Positions 17,743-27,145 of a DNA stretch of 64,000 nucleotides are shown one piece after another. The notes below the pieces were generated by a model. The model was not told where the DNA came from and did no database searches. It saw nothing but the letters and a program-made list of their open reading frames with translations. The translations under genes and the position numbers were made by a program. The stretch is from Fidelibacterota bacterium (GTDB taxonomy: Bacteria; Fidelibacterota; UBA8477; JABMPR01), in NCBI GenBank assembly GCA_016784025.1, contig JADHVL010000005.1:1-64000 (forward strand), in the 5' to 3' direction. Position 1 is the first letter of the stretch; each line of letters opens with the position of its first letter.

Positions 17743-19326
17743 ATGCTAAAGACTCTAACAATTCTTTCTTTTTCCTTTTTGTTAATTGCCTGCCCCAACC
17801 CACCAGACCCCAAAGAAGAACGTGATACCCACATATATCTTGAATCGATCAACACTTCGACAACGTCAATAGAATTGAAAATCAGCGTGGCGGATACGAC
17901 CCAATCTTGGGGGGTCACTTTGAGTAGGAACGATTCCATTGTACTTCAAGCACAAGTCATGGGTCACGATACAACAATTGTAGATACAAATTTAACACCT
18001 GATACTGAATATATCTACACTGCTTATTTTACGATAAATGAAGAAATTCAAGACTCCTCCCTTGCGCTGACAATAGTCACTGATAAAGAGCCGCGTGATA
18101 CTAGCATCACTTTAGAGCATAGAAGTACCTGGACCTGTTCAGTTACACTGAATGTCAGTGTGGGAGATGCACGTGAGCCCTGGAACTTCGCATTAAATCG
18201 AGATGGATTGACCATTCTGGAAGCTGAGGTCATTGCACCTGATACAACACTGATTGATGATGGGTTGGAGTTAAATACTAATTACTCCTATCAAGCTTAC
18301 TTAACAGAGTCTGGTGAAAGTCTTGAATCATCGCTTGTTCTGGATGTCACCACTCTTGACATAAGCAGTCATGATTTTAGCTGGACTCTGGAAAAGCTGG
18401 GTAACTATGGCAGTCGTTTATATGATGTTGCAATCGTAAACGAAAACAATATCTGGGTGGTGGGCAATATTGAAACTGATACTGTGGAATACAATGCAGC
18501 TCACTGGGATGGGACCGAGTGGGAATTAATGCGTATTATCAGCTCAGCAGATTTGCATAGCGTGTTCTATTTTACAGAAGACGATATATGGGTAACAAGT
18601 TTTGGCCTACCCATTCACTGGGATGGAGCTGAATGGACACTTTACCACATTCAAAATATGGGTTTAGATGTAAGTGCAGGATTTGACTCTTGGGGCACAT
18701 CTACAGATAATATGTACTTCGTTGGTCATGAAGGGGGAATTGTTCATTACGATGGCACTGAGTTTAGCAAAATGGAGAGTGGTGTTGGCACTGATCTATA
18801 CCGGGTCTCAGGTTCTGAGGATGGTAGTTATGTTTTTGCAACAGGATTTCGAAATCTGGACGGTAACCATGAAAGTGTAACATTGATATATCATGCAGGC
18901 ACCTGGGAAACATTGTACTATGCACCAGACTATCTAGGAGATTTCACAGAAGGTGATTATGGTAGAATGACGGCTGTGGATGTTTACGGTGACACTTGTT
19001 ATGTGGTTTCTAGAGAGGGTCTCATAAAATACAATTATTCTAGTAATACTACTGATCTACTATTATCCAGAGAAGCGAATATTCATTACGAAGACTTTAA
19101 TGCACTTTCTGGTCAATCACCTACTGATGTAATGATATTCAGTGAAGTTGGAGATGTCAGTCATTTCAATGGAGCAATCTGGACTCTGGATACACGGATT
19201 GACATTCAAAGTGGCAATTGGTATGTGAATGGCCAGCTTGTGAATAATCAGGCTGTAATGGTTGGTGTGAACTTTGATTTTGATACAGAAAGAGCCGGAG
19301 CCTTGATTGCCAGGGGGACAAGATAA
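17743..19326 (+). CDS. Lipoprotein with two FN3-like domains and propeller-type repeats
   Basis: 527 residues from ATG 17743, chosen because GAGAGG at 17728-17733 fits it; an in-frame ATG at 17713 also exists. Residues 1-17 are a lipoprotein signal with lipobox LIAC, followed by a proline-rich linker. Two FN3-like repeats follow (about 25-115 and 115-205), each ending with a TNLTPDTEYIYTAYF-like strand. The C-terminal 300 residues repeat an 'IWV...HWDG-x-EW' pattern, suggesting a beta propeller. It is probably surface attached. The ligand is unknown and no enzyme motif is seen. Confidence 0.75.
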   Translation: MLKTLTILSFSFLLIACPNPPDPKEERDTHIYLESINTSTTSIELKISVADTTQSWGVTLSRNDSIVLQAQVMGHDTTIVDTNLTPDTEYIYTAYFTINEEIQDSSLALTIVTDKEPRDTSITLEHRSTWTCSVTLNVSVGDAREPWNFALNRDGLTILEAEVIAPDTTLIDDGLELNTNYSYQAYLTESGESLESSLVLDVTTLDISSHDFSWTLEKLGNYGSRLYDVAIVNENNIWVVGNIETDTVEYNAAHWDGTEWELMRIISSADLHSVFYFTEDDIWVTSFGLPIHWDGAEWTLYHIQNMGLDVSAGFDSWGTSTDNMYFVGHEGGIVHYDGTEFSKMESGVGTDLYRVSGSEDGSYVFATGFRNLDGNHESVTLIYHAGTWETLYYAPDYLGDFTEGDYGRMTAVDVYGDTCYVVSREGLIKYNYSSNTTDLLLSREANIHYEDFNALSGQSPTDVMIFSEVGDVSHFNGAIWTLDTRIDIQSGNWYVNGQLVNNQAVMVGVNFDFDTERAGALIARGTR

Positions 19327-19389
19327 AACAATTCAGAGAATCATTCTGTAATAAGAATTAATAGTTATCAAACAGAAGGGATAATTGAA

Positions 19390-21951
19390 ATGGAAAAAAC
19401 TCGCATCACCATTATTTGCATTGTTTTAAGTTTACTGTTAGCCATTCCAACTGCTATCGCGGGTCCTGAAAGGTGTGGAGTTAAGGATGCTACTCTTGAA
19501 GAATTATTAATTATTCAGCAGAATAATGAACTGCTTAGGGGAGGTCAGGAAATATTTGAGATGCCAAATGAGATCAATATTCCGATAGCATTTCATGTGG
19601 TAACCAACGAAGATGGTACCGAAGGGAATCTAAGTGAGACTGATATTAATAATCAGATTGTTGTATTAAACAATGCATACTCCCAGTATGGTATCAATTT
19701 CTGGTTGCATTCAGCTGATACTATTAACGATGATAATTTCTATTATCATGTTTTAGAACTTTTTTATGAAAGTCAGTTAAAAGCCCAATACGCTGCAGAT
19801 CCTGAACATACGCTTAATATTTACACTGTCGGTGTTTTGCAGGAGCCGGGAGAAACATTTGAATATTTTGGAATTAGCACCTTCCCCTGGGATTATAATC
19901 AATCGCATCACATGAATGGGGTAATGCTTAAGTATACAACCTTGCCTGGAGGAACTGAAACTGGTTATAATGAAGGTGATACAGGTACTCATGAGGTGGG
20001 TCATTATTTAGGTTTGTGGCATACATTTCAACTTGGGTGCGCTTCGCCTGGAGATGAAGTAGGGGATACACCCAAACAGGCTGATGGACCTAATAAATGG
20101 GATTGTACCGATTCCTTGAATACTTGTGTTGACTTTCCAGTCGACTTTACCGATCCCGTTCATAATTTTATGAATTATACCGATGATGCCTGTATCAATG
20201 AATTTACACAAGGCCAAAAGGATAGGATGTTCGATCAGATTGAAATCCATAAATCGGGCTTGTATCACATTGATATAACTTTAACAAATAGTGAAATAGG
20301 TGTGTCTGGTAGTAATCTTGGTGGTCAATTGAGCCTGGATCAGTTAGATGGTGATGAAGATTATCCTGGTGAACAATCTGGAAACGAAGTCGCAGTTATT
20401 GTAGGCTATGACTACACAGCTTGGACTCATAATAAAACTTTGATAGGTAGTCAAGGTGCGGTAGAGCATTATGACTGGTTCCCGATCTCAAATATCAAGA
20501 CCATAAACGAAAATATGGAGATTGAAACAGGACAATCAAGCATACGTGCACTATTTAAAGATGTCGCTGAAATCCAAATCTCATCAGTTGTTCCTGAGGC
20601 GCTTGAGTTCCATGATCCCTGGTATATCCAGCATATTGAGGATGATCCAGGAATTTGGGATCAACCCGATGAACTTCGTCCATTACCTGAATTGACAGTC
20701 AATGGCGATTATGAAGTATTTCTAAATCAAAATCCAAATTTTAATCCGGGGGACGACATATATTCGCTGAATGCCCCACAGAGCTATGTGGATCTAAATG
20801 GGATCTATGAATTTGTCAACTGGACTGGAGTAGATATTGCTTTCAATATAGCCGGTGACAATTCCACAAGTAACAACGAGACACCCATCGTTTTTTTGAC
20901 CAACAACGCATCAGTAACGGCCAACTATGAAATCCTCAATCTCATTCCCAATAATCAGATAAATGTTGAGGTTGGAGAACAATTAATAATCCCCGCGGGA
21001 GCTAATATCCCCTTTGCTGAGGGTGTGCAGATTGAAATGCACGGAGGAGACTTAATTGTGCAAGGGACTTATGAGGATCCCATTCGTTTGTACCCTGAAA
21101 CAAATAGCTGGAATGGTATTGTTGAGACATTAGCAAATTCATCTGTAATTATAGATCATGCTACCCTGGAAGGAGCAAATGATCAGATACAAGGAGGCTC
21201 GTCTTTATATTTCTATAGCTCGTCATTAATGATTAGTAATTCCACTTTCCTAAACTGTGGAGCGATAACCACTTTTGATGATATTGATTTGAGCCGAAAT
21301 GTTTTTATTAGTGATGGAGTGACAGAATCCCCAGCACTCGATATTAGGAATGTTAGCCGGGCTACTATTACAAACAACACCTTTATTAATCATAAAAACA
21401 GCATTAAGGGTGGCCAAGCTCAGATCTACAATGATGAGTTTCAAATGTTTAACAATATTTTTTACTTTAACAGCACACTTCACAATAATGCAAATACAGC
21501 ACCCTTTGTTCAAGATCCTTCTTTCCCTTCGCCTGTAAATGAACCAATGTATATTGATTATAATTTATTCTATGGGTACGAACAAAACGGTCTTTACCCA
21601 ATCCCCTATTTATACTGGATGAATAGTCAATTTGGCAATCCTGAGTTTGCTGACGAAACGAATGACAATTTCTATTTAACCCCCTTTTCTAACTCCGTGA
21701 TCGATTTAGGTCGTCCTGAACCACAATATAATGATCCTGATGGCAGTCGGGGTGATTTGGGAGCCTATCCACTAAGTCTATTGGGAGGGATTCAGGCTAC
21801 TGATATAACAATGCAGGGATCTGCTTGGATAACAGCGGATTACACAGTTGCCTCAGGTGCAAATTTATCAATCCTGCCAGGAACCGAGCTTTTCTTTGCT
21901 GAAAATAAAAAAATTACAATCGAAGGAAGTCTAACAGCCTTGGGGGTCTAG
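19390..21951 (+). CDS. Secreted M43 (pappalysin-like) metalloprotease, N-terminal part; reading frame broken downstream
   Basis: 853 residues ending at TAG 21949-21951. A signal peptide (1-24) precedes an M43-type zinc protease domain with HEVGHYLGLWH at residues 201-211 and a Met-turn-like NFMNYTDDAC. Cysteines around the active site fit the disulfides of this family. From about residue 530 the protein becomes right-handed beta-helix-like, with INVEVGEQLIIPAGANIPF-type strands. The ORF stops inside a second such strand. Removing one G from the run at 21942-21946 joins it without interruption to the frame of 22013-23548, giving one protein of about 1,385 residues. It is either a pseudogene or an assembly error. 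Confidence 0.8.
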   Translation: MEKTRITIICIVLSLLLAIPTAIAGPERCGVKDATLEELLIIQQNNELLRGGQEIFEMPNEINIPIAFHVVTNEDGTEGNLSETDINNQIVVLNNAYSQYGINFWLHSADTINDDNFYYHVLELFYESQLKAQYAADPEHTLNIYTVGVLQEPGETFEYFGISTFPWDYNQSHHMNGVMLKYTTLPGGTETGYNEGDTGTHEVGHYLGLWHTFQLGCASPGDEVGDTPKQADGPNKWDCTDSLNTCVDFPVDFTDPVHNFMNYTDDACINEFTQGQKDRMFDQIEIHKSGLYHIDITLTNSEIGVSGSNLGGQLSLDQLDGDEDYPGEQSGNEVAVIVGYDYTAWTHNKTLIGSQGAVEHYDWFPISNIKTINENMEIETGQSSIRALFKDVAEIQISSVVPEALEFHDPWYIQHIEDDPGIWDQPDELRPLPELTVNGDYEVFLNQNPNFNPGDDIYSLNAPQSYVDLNGIYEFVNWTGVDIAFNIAGDNSTSNNETPIVFLTNNASVTANYEILNLIPNNQINVEVGEQLIIPAGANIPFAEGVQIEMHGGDLIVQGTYEDPIRLYPETNSWNGIVETLANSSVIIDHATLEGANDQIQGGSSLYFYSSSLMISNSTFLNCGAITTFDDIDLSRNVFISDGVTESPALDIRNVSRATITNNTFINHKNSIKGGQAQIYNDEFQMFNNIFYFNSTLHNNANTAPFVQDPSFPSPVNEPMYIDYNLFYGYEQNGLYPIPYLYWMNSQFGNPEFADETNDNFYLTPFSNSVIDLGRPEPQYNDPDGSRGDLGAYPLSLLGGIQATDITMQGSAWITADYTVASGANLSILPGTELFFAENKKITIEGSLTALGV
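21942..21951 (+). other. Probable single-base frameshift in a G5 run
   Basis: The upstream frame reads LTALGV-stop through five Gs at 21942-21946. With four Gs it would read LTALGSSEEPVLFNPAATTT and continue into the downstream frame. That join is a typical beta-helix repeat step (short 'A-x-G-x-x-E-x-PV-x-F' motif). No start codon with a ribosome-binding site is seen for the second part. Confidence 0.8.
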
Positions 21952-22012
21952 TGAGGAACCGGTTTTATTTAACCCAGCTGCAACCACTACAGATAAACAA
22001 TATTGGGGTGGA

Positions 22013-23548
22013 GTGGTCGTGAATGAAGGAACTGTGAATCTAACTAATGTAGAAATTAGAAATGGTAAATTTGGGCTTTATCTGTATAGATCAGGGGGAA
22101 CGATTTCTGGCCTTACTCTTGATAATAATTACTATGGAATAAATTATTACCAATCTACTCTACCATCCCTGACAAACAGTACCGTCTCAAACAGCTACTA
22201 CTATGGTCTATATGTGAACGGTGTAGCACCAGACTTTGACATAATTGGAAATAACTTTACCGATAATCGATACGGAATGTACTTATATAATTTTGCAGGA
22301 TTAATCAGAAACAATACGGTCATGGGAAATATCTACGATGGGATAAGATTCTATAGCCAGAGCAGTGCTAATATGACTACGGTCCGAATCCCGGGAGATA
22401 CACCCTATGCGGTGAATAATCATATTTCAAATACAACTAGTGGCGAGGGAATCGAAATATATTCCGGATCATTCCCCATCCTTGGGGATTTTGACGAGAC
22501 TCCGATCAAGGTCTATGGTGGTTTTAATGAGTTTTTTGCCAATTCGGGTAGGATAAGTGTCCGGAATAATAATGGATCAGTAGTTGAAGCGCAACTTAAC
22601 TGGTGGTCAGGAAATTGGGATCCAGCAAAATTCAATTGGAATCTAACTGTTGATTCATATAATCCTGATGCCGGAATGAAGAAAAGTGCAAATTTTGACA
22701 TAGATTCGTTGAGTGCAATCTTGAGAGAGGCTGACCATCTATTGGTCGACAGTTCCTATACTGAAGCAATAGATATTTACTATGATGTTATAGGTACAGT
22801 ACCTGAGGACTCACTTTCAGTACGTGCCTTGATTGGGATGACAGCTTGTTATAATGCAATCGGCGATAATGATGCATTACTGATTCAACTACAGCAAATC
22901 ACAACAGAGTTCGAGGGGTTGCTTGTGGCTGCTAGTGCCTTGGATTATTACGTTGCTGTACTAGTAAGAGAGAACAATCTGGAAAGTGCCCTCTTTTACA
23001 ATGAAGCTGTTATTGCTGAATATGAGTCAATGGATGATGTGGATGAGGCACTGGCAAGTACCTGGTTTGAGCAAAGTATGATATATGAGGACATGGCTAT
23101 GCAAGCTGAGGTTTTGGGCAAATCTTCAACTGCTACAATTAATTTGAGTGTAGCAAAGAACGCTCAAAATCATGTACTTGAGCAGTACAACCATACAGAA
23201 ATTGCCAATCTAATCCGCGTGCTTAATGAAGAAGATGAGATAGAAATAACAAAACCAGTTGAAGCTCCTGTAGTATTCACTATGCTACCAGTCTATCCAA
23301 ATCCCTTTAACCCAAGCACCACAATCCAATATGCATTGCCAAAAACATCAGATGTACAAATCACAATCTATGATCTACTGGGTCGGAATATCTGGAGCCA
23401 TGAAGAAGTTGCCCAATCGGCAGGAACCTATTCCTTGCAGTGGAATGGATTAAACAAAAACGGGACCCAGGCAGCCAGCGGCATTTACTTGGTTTCCTTT
23501 TCAACATCTGGTCTCCGAGCTGTACAGAAGGCAGCCCTGATTAGGTAA
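22013..23548 (+). CDS. C-terminal part of the M43 protease: beta helix, helical repeats and T9SS-type sorting domain
   Basis: 511 residues from the first GTG, but the frame is open from about 21947, and the true protein is probably the continuation of the ORF starting at 19390. Residues 1-200 are right-handed beta-helix repeats (YGLYVNGVAP, YGMYLYNFAG). Residues 225-400 are alpha-helical and TPR-like. The last 85 residues are a C-terminal sorting domain opening with YPNPFNPSTTIQYALP and containing ITIYDLLGRNIW, as found on type IX-secreted or surface proteins of FCB bacteria. Confidence 0.75.
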   Translation: MVVNEGTVNLTNVEIRNGKFGLYLYRSGGTISGLTLDNNYYGINYYQSTLPSLTNSTVSNSYYYGLYVNGVAPDFDIIGNNFTDNRYGMYLYNFAGLIRNNTVMGNIYDGIRFYSQSSANMTTVRIPGDTPYAVNNHISNTTSGEGIEIYSGSFPILGDFDETPIKVYGGFNEFFANSGRISVRNNNGSVVEAQLNWWSGNWDPAKFNWNLTVDSYNPDAGMKKSANFDIDSLSAILREADHLLVDSSYTEAIDIYYDVIGTVPEDSLSVRALIGMTACYNAIGDNDALLIQLQQITTEFEGLLVAASALDYYVAVLVRENNLESALFYNEAVIAEYESMDDVDEALASTWFEQSMIYEDMAMQAEVLGKSSTATINLSVAKNAQNHVLEQYNHTEIANLIRVLNEEDEIEITKPVEAPVVFTMLPVYPNPFNPSTTIQYALPKTSDVQITIYDLLGRNIWSHEEVAQSAGTYSLQWNGLNKNGTQAASGIYLVSFSTSGLRAVQKAALIR

Positions 23549-23715
23549 GAAAAGTGCAAGGTAATAGGGACAGATTAATTTAAAATATCGTTATATAACA
23601 TAGGCACTCGATAATCAAAATGGATCGATTTATCTTTAGTTAGCTCAATGATTAGAAAGGACATATTTCGAAAACTCAATCTAAAGTAAAAGGCATCACC
23701 AATCTTGGTCAATGG

Positions 23716-24882
23716 GTGTCCTGGAATCCTGAGAAGCAAATCATGGAAGTGGGAAATGGTGGTACCTGGCTCATGGAGAATGGCCGCTTTTCAGAGTATA
23801 GTCCAAAATCTTTCACGGATCAGGGATTTCTGAATGCACATGGCCAACTCATGACTCCGGGGCTCATTGATTCTCATACACATCCAGCCTTTGCAACCAC
23901 ACGCGAGCTGGAATTCGAAATGCGATCTCAGGGTAAAACCTACCAGGAAATTGCTGAAGCCGGAGGAGGCATTCGAAACTCCGTTAGAAAACTGCGTGAA
24001 ATATCTGAATCCGAACTGGCTGATCTGGTCGAAACACGGCTGAACCTCATGCTCAAACATGGTACTACCACGGCAGAATGCAAAAGTGGATATGGCTTAT
24101 CAACAGAAACAGAGCTAAAATCTCTTCGCGCCATCAAAACTGCATCAGAAAGAACACCCCTACAAACATTCTCCACGCTTCTCGGGGCACATGAAGTTCC
24201 AGATGAGTATCGCAATGATCGTGAAACTTATATTGATCTGATAATCAATGACATGATTCCAAAAGTTTCTCAACAAAAATTAGCTGAGTATTGTGACGTT
24301 TTCTGTGAAGAGGGTGTCTACACTATCGCTGAGACAGAGAAGATCCTTCTATCAGCTCGAGAACATGGAATGCAGTTAAAATTTCATGCCGATGAGTTTG
24401 TTTCAAGCGGTGGAGCTGAACTTGCTGCAAAAATGGGAGCATTATCAGCTGATCATCTCATGGCCATTTCAAATACTGGAATTACTGCTCTAGCGGAATC
24501 GGATACTGTGGCCACCCTGTTGCCTGGGACCACCTTCTTTCTGGGGAGTAATACCTGGGCGCCAGCGAGAAAACTGCTCAATGCAGGGGTAACCATTGCG
24601 TTGGCAACTGATTTCAATCCAGGTAGCAATATGAGTCTCTCTATGCCGTTTATTCTGACGTTGGCAGTGATTTACCTGCATATGACCCCGCTGGAAGCGC
24701 TTCAAGCAGCTACTTCAGGTGCTGCCAAATCCATGGGAATAGAGAAAAATACAGGTTCAATATCTCCTGGATTTATGGCAGATGCTGTCTTGTGGCAGGC
24801 TAATAATTATCGTCAATTGCCATATTTCTACGGCAGCAATCAGGTTCATCAAATTGTAGTTGGTGGTCAGCCAATTCTTTGA
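23716..24882 (+). CDS. hutI: Imidazolonepropionase (start probably upstream of the GTG)
   Basis: 388 residues from GTG 23716. The enzyme hydrolyses imidazolonepropionate to formiminoglutamate. The amidohydrolase metal site LMTPGLIDSHTHPAF, then TTAECKSGYGLSTETE, LLGAHEVP, KFHADEF and ADHLMAIS match HutI. From the GTG only 48 residues precede the PGLID motif, shorter than usual. The same frame is open back to a stop at 23653-23655, and the extra codons encode KGITNLGQWV, which resembles the normal HutI N-terminal strand. The only upstream initiators are ATT 23665 or ATC 23695. AAAGGA lies at 23656-23661, rather close to ATT. Confidence 0.93.
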   Translation: MSWNPEKQIMEVGNGGTWLMENGRFSEYSPKSFTDQGFLNAHGQLMTPGLIDSHTHPAFATTRELEFEMRSQGKTYQEIAEAGGGIRNSVRKLREISESELADLVETRLNLMLKHGTTTAECKSGYGLSTETELKSLRAIKTASERTPLQTFSTLLGAHEVPDEYRNDRETYIDLIINDMIPKVSQQKLAEYCDVFCEEGVYTIAETEKILLSAREHGMQLKFHADEFVSSGGAELAAKMGALSADHLMAISNTGITALAESDTVATLLPGTTFFLGSNTWAPARKLLNAGVTIALATDFNPGSNMSLSMPFILTLAVIYLHMTPLEALQAATSGAAKSMGIEKNTGSISPGFMADAVLWQANNYRQLPYFYGSNQVHQIVVGGQPIL

Positions 24883-24980
24883 AACTCTGAAATTGCAAAG
24901 TTGCCATCCCATATCGCTTGATTCAGACCAAGCAAAACGTATATTGCTCAATCGTAAATTTTGATTGGTGGAGGAAAACC

Positions 24981-25409
24981 GTGAAATTCAAAAAACTGAC
25001 TATAATTGTTCTAAATCTATTACTCCTTGCTTCATTTGGCATGGCCCAATCCAGTTCGGTTATGTACAGAGAAGCGTTAAAAATATTTAAGAGCTATCGC
25101 TACGAAGTAGACTATGCTGATTTTCAGATGAAAACCTATGAAGAAGATGGCAAAACTGTGCTTCAGTTACTGGTTATTGTAAAATCTGGTAGAAACCGGT
25201 TTGATGAAGCCCTTCTGGTTGCCTACGCCGCCAGTGGATCTGCAATTGACAAAACCAACGCTGCAATTGACAGAGTCAGTGTGGTGGTGAAGGTCCAGTA
25301 TAAAGAAGAAGTCTCCATTGCTGCTACGGCTGATGCAAGTGATGTGGTAAAGCTGTACAAGGAAGAGATGGATGTTTCAACATTCATGGGACGATTGACC
25401 TGGCACTAG
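24981..25409 (+). CDS. Small exported protein of unknown function
   Basis: 142 residues from GTG 24981, chosen because GGAGGAAAA at 24970-24978 precedes it; an in-frame start at 24918 lacks such a site and would bury the signal peptide. Residues 1-22 are a signal peptide ending SFGMA-Q. The mature part has alternating charged strands (YEVDYADFQMKTYEEDGK, LLVIVKSGRNRFDEALLVAY) and could be a small alpha/beta domain. I do not recognise the family. A strong terminator follows at 25436. Confidence 0.7.
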   Translation: MKFKKLTIIVLNLLLLASFGMAQSSSVMYREALKIFKSYRYEVDYADFQMKTYEEDGKTVLQLLVIVKSGRNRFDEALLVAYAASGSAIDKTNAAIDRVSVVVKVQYKEEVSIAATADASDVVKLYKEEMDVSTFMGRLTWH

Positions 25410-25435
25410 TCAACCTTCCACATGTTTAAAGTTTT

Positions 25436-25463
25436 AAAAGCGAGGATTTTATGCCTCGCTTTT
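25436..25463 (+). terminator. Intrinsic terminator
   Basis: A 10-bp perfect stem AAAAGCGAGG / CCTCGCTTTT with an 8-base loop, ending in T4 then GTTT. It closes the transcript of the exported-protein gene ending at 25409 and separates it from the lipoprotein gene at 25488. Confidence 0.85.
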
Positions 25464-25487
25464 GTTTAGGATTAGAATTGAGGTATT

Positions 25488-26204
25488 ATGATGTTTTCCA
25501 CAAACACAGCTAAACGAGTAGCCCTATTTATTTTGAGTTTGTTATTGATGAGTTGTGCAGCTCTTATGGGACCTGATATCAAACCAGGCATGGTTCTTTT
25601 TGAAGCAGGTAAGTATGGGGCTTCTCTGGACCACTATGAGACCATTATTAAAGATGGGAAGGCCAATGCAAAAGTATATCGATTAGCCTATGAAAGTGCC
25701 TTCAAAGCTGGAAAGCGCATCACCGCTGGGAAGTATTATAAGGAAGCGATTAAAGCAGGATTCGATGCAGATTCACTCGTTACCCTAGCTACAAATCTCT
25801 GGTACGACAGAGCTTTAACAACCATGGGTAGCAACAATTGGGTTGAAGCGCGAAAAGCTGCATCCCAGATCGCCGATCTGGTAGATGGTTCAAACCAGGA
25901 CAAGTTCTGCACCCTGGTTCTTGCAGGGAAGAAAAAATTTGACCGAGGTGCTCACAAAGGTTTGTGGGATGCCATTAGTGACTATAGTAAAGCTGCCAAT
26001 TATGATAAAAGTTCAGGTCTGCCTTATTTCCTCATGGGCCAGGCTAGATACAAAAATAATCGCACAGATTATGATGCTGCTCTTGAGGATTATTACGAAG
26101 CAATTCGAATTGAACCCAGTGGTGCCTTCATCAAGCAGGCCAAAGCAGACATTAAAAAGATTGAAACAGTTAAGAAAAAGATGAACGCTTTCTGGGGGAA
26201 GTAA
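25488..26204 (+). CDS. TPR-like lipoprotein
   Basis: 238 residues starting with two Met codons (25488, 25491). A signal peptide ends in the lipobox LLMSC at about residue 23. The mature protein is helical, with TPR-like units: GMVLFEAGKYGASLDHYETI, YESAFKAGKRITAGKYYKEA and YDAALEDYYEAIRIEPSG. It is probably anchored to the envelope and used for protein contacts. No partner is evident. It is preceded by a terminator and followed by a 200-base gap (26205-26406) with only short AAGAAGT repeats. Confidence 0.7.
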   Translation: MMFSTNTAKRVALFILSLLLMSCAALMGPDIKPGMVLFEAGKYGASLDHYETIIKDGKANAKVYRLAYESAFKAGKRITAGKYYKEAIKAGFDADSLVTLATNLWYDRALTTMGSNNWVEARKAASQIADLVDGSNQDKFCTLVLAGKKKFDRGAHKGLWDAISDYSKAANYDKSSGLPYFLMGQARYKNNRTDYDAALEDYYEAIRIEPSGAFIKQAKADIKKIETVKKKMNAFWGK

Positions 26205-26406
26205 GGTATAAGAAGTAAGAAGTAGGCAGCCTGATATCCAACCTTAAGGATTCACTATCTGATTCCAGATACACAATATCAAATGATAAGGGATGACTCT
26301 TCTGCACCTCTGACCATTTGTTGAAAAAAATAGTGCTCTATTCGTTTCCTTCGTCAATTTCGTTGTAAAATAAGAAAACCACGCCAATACTTATATCCCT
26401 ATACCT

Positions 26407-27069
26407 TTATTCCTCAGACTTCTTCTTAAAGAGCCGGGCTTTCTCAAAACGGTTTTCTGTGCCTTCCAACATCCGCTTGATATTACTGCGATGCGTGAAA
26501 ATCACAAAAAGAGGTATCAACAGTGAAAATACCCTCAATGTCAAAGACACCTGGACATCTGGATTAATGCCTTCAATGATGTAAAGAGTAATGGGAAGTG
26601 CACTGGCAGCCAGCATGCTACCCAGTGAAACAATTCCTGTGGAAATGAGGGTAACGATGAAGACTAATAAGCATATGGGTAAGGCAATGGGGAAGAGTGC
26701 GATGAGCATACCCGCCAGCGTGCCAACGCCTTTGCCACCCTTGAATCCTGCAAACACAGTATAGGTATGCCCCAGGACTGCAGCAAAACCTGCAATGATC
26801 ATCAAGGCATCTGGATTTGAAGCAAATAGAATTGAGTCAGAATTGAGATGACCAGCCACGTAGCATGGCACCCATCCTTTAAAAACATCGATGATGGTCA
26901 CAAATAAGGCTGGTTTCCAACCAAAAGTACGAAACACATTGGTAGCACCGGCATTTCCAGAACCATGTTCACGAATATCGGTTTTATACTTTAGTTTGGA
27001 GACGATGATACTTGTAGGCGTTGATCCTACCACGTATGCAATCAATATAAGTATAAGTAGTTCAACCAT
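26407..27069 (-). CDS. plsY: Acyl-phosphate:glycerol-3-phosphate acyltransferase PlsY
   Basis: 220 residues, a multi-pass inner-membrane protein. PlsY makes lysophosphatidic acid from acyl-phosphate, the first step of phospholipid synthesis. Motif 1 is seen as GSTPTSIIVSKL, then IREHGSGNAGATNVFRTFG and FAGFKGGKGVGTLAGML, which hold the conserved substrate-binding residues. It is a single gene facing hut and lipoprotein genes convergently. The next minus-strand gene upstream is the fatty-acid-kinase-like DAK2-DegV fusion, which fits a shared theme of acyl-phosphate metabolism. Confidence 0.95.
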   Translation of the reverse strand: MVELLILILIAYVVGSTPTSIIVSKLKYKTDIREHGSGNAGATNVFRTFGWKPALFVTIIDVFKGWVPCYVAGHLNSDSILFASNPDALMIIAGFAAVLGHTYTVFAGFKGGKGVGTLAGMLIALFPIALPICLLVFIVTLISTGIVSLGSMLAASALPITLYIIEGINPDVQVSLTLRVFSLLIPLFVIFTHRSNIKRMLEGTENRFEKARLFKKKSEE

Positions 27070-27145
27070 TTTCTAATCCTTTATTTACTTTGACGAAATA
27101 TAATCAACTACCAAAAGGGTAAGTCCATAAAATATCTACTTCAGC

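Noticed and set aside
22013-23548. Second half of the M43 gene as an independent secreted gene
   Set aside because: No signal peptide, no ribosome-binding site, and the frame joins the upstream ORF when one G is removed.
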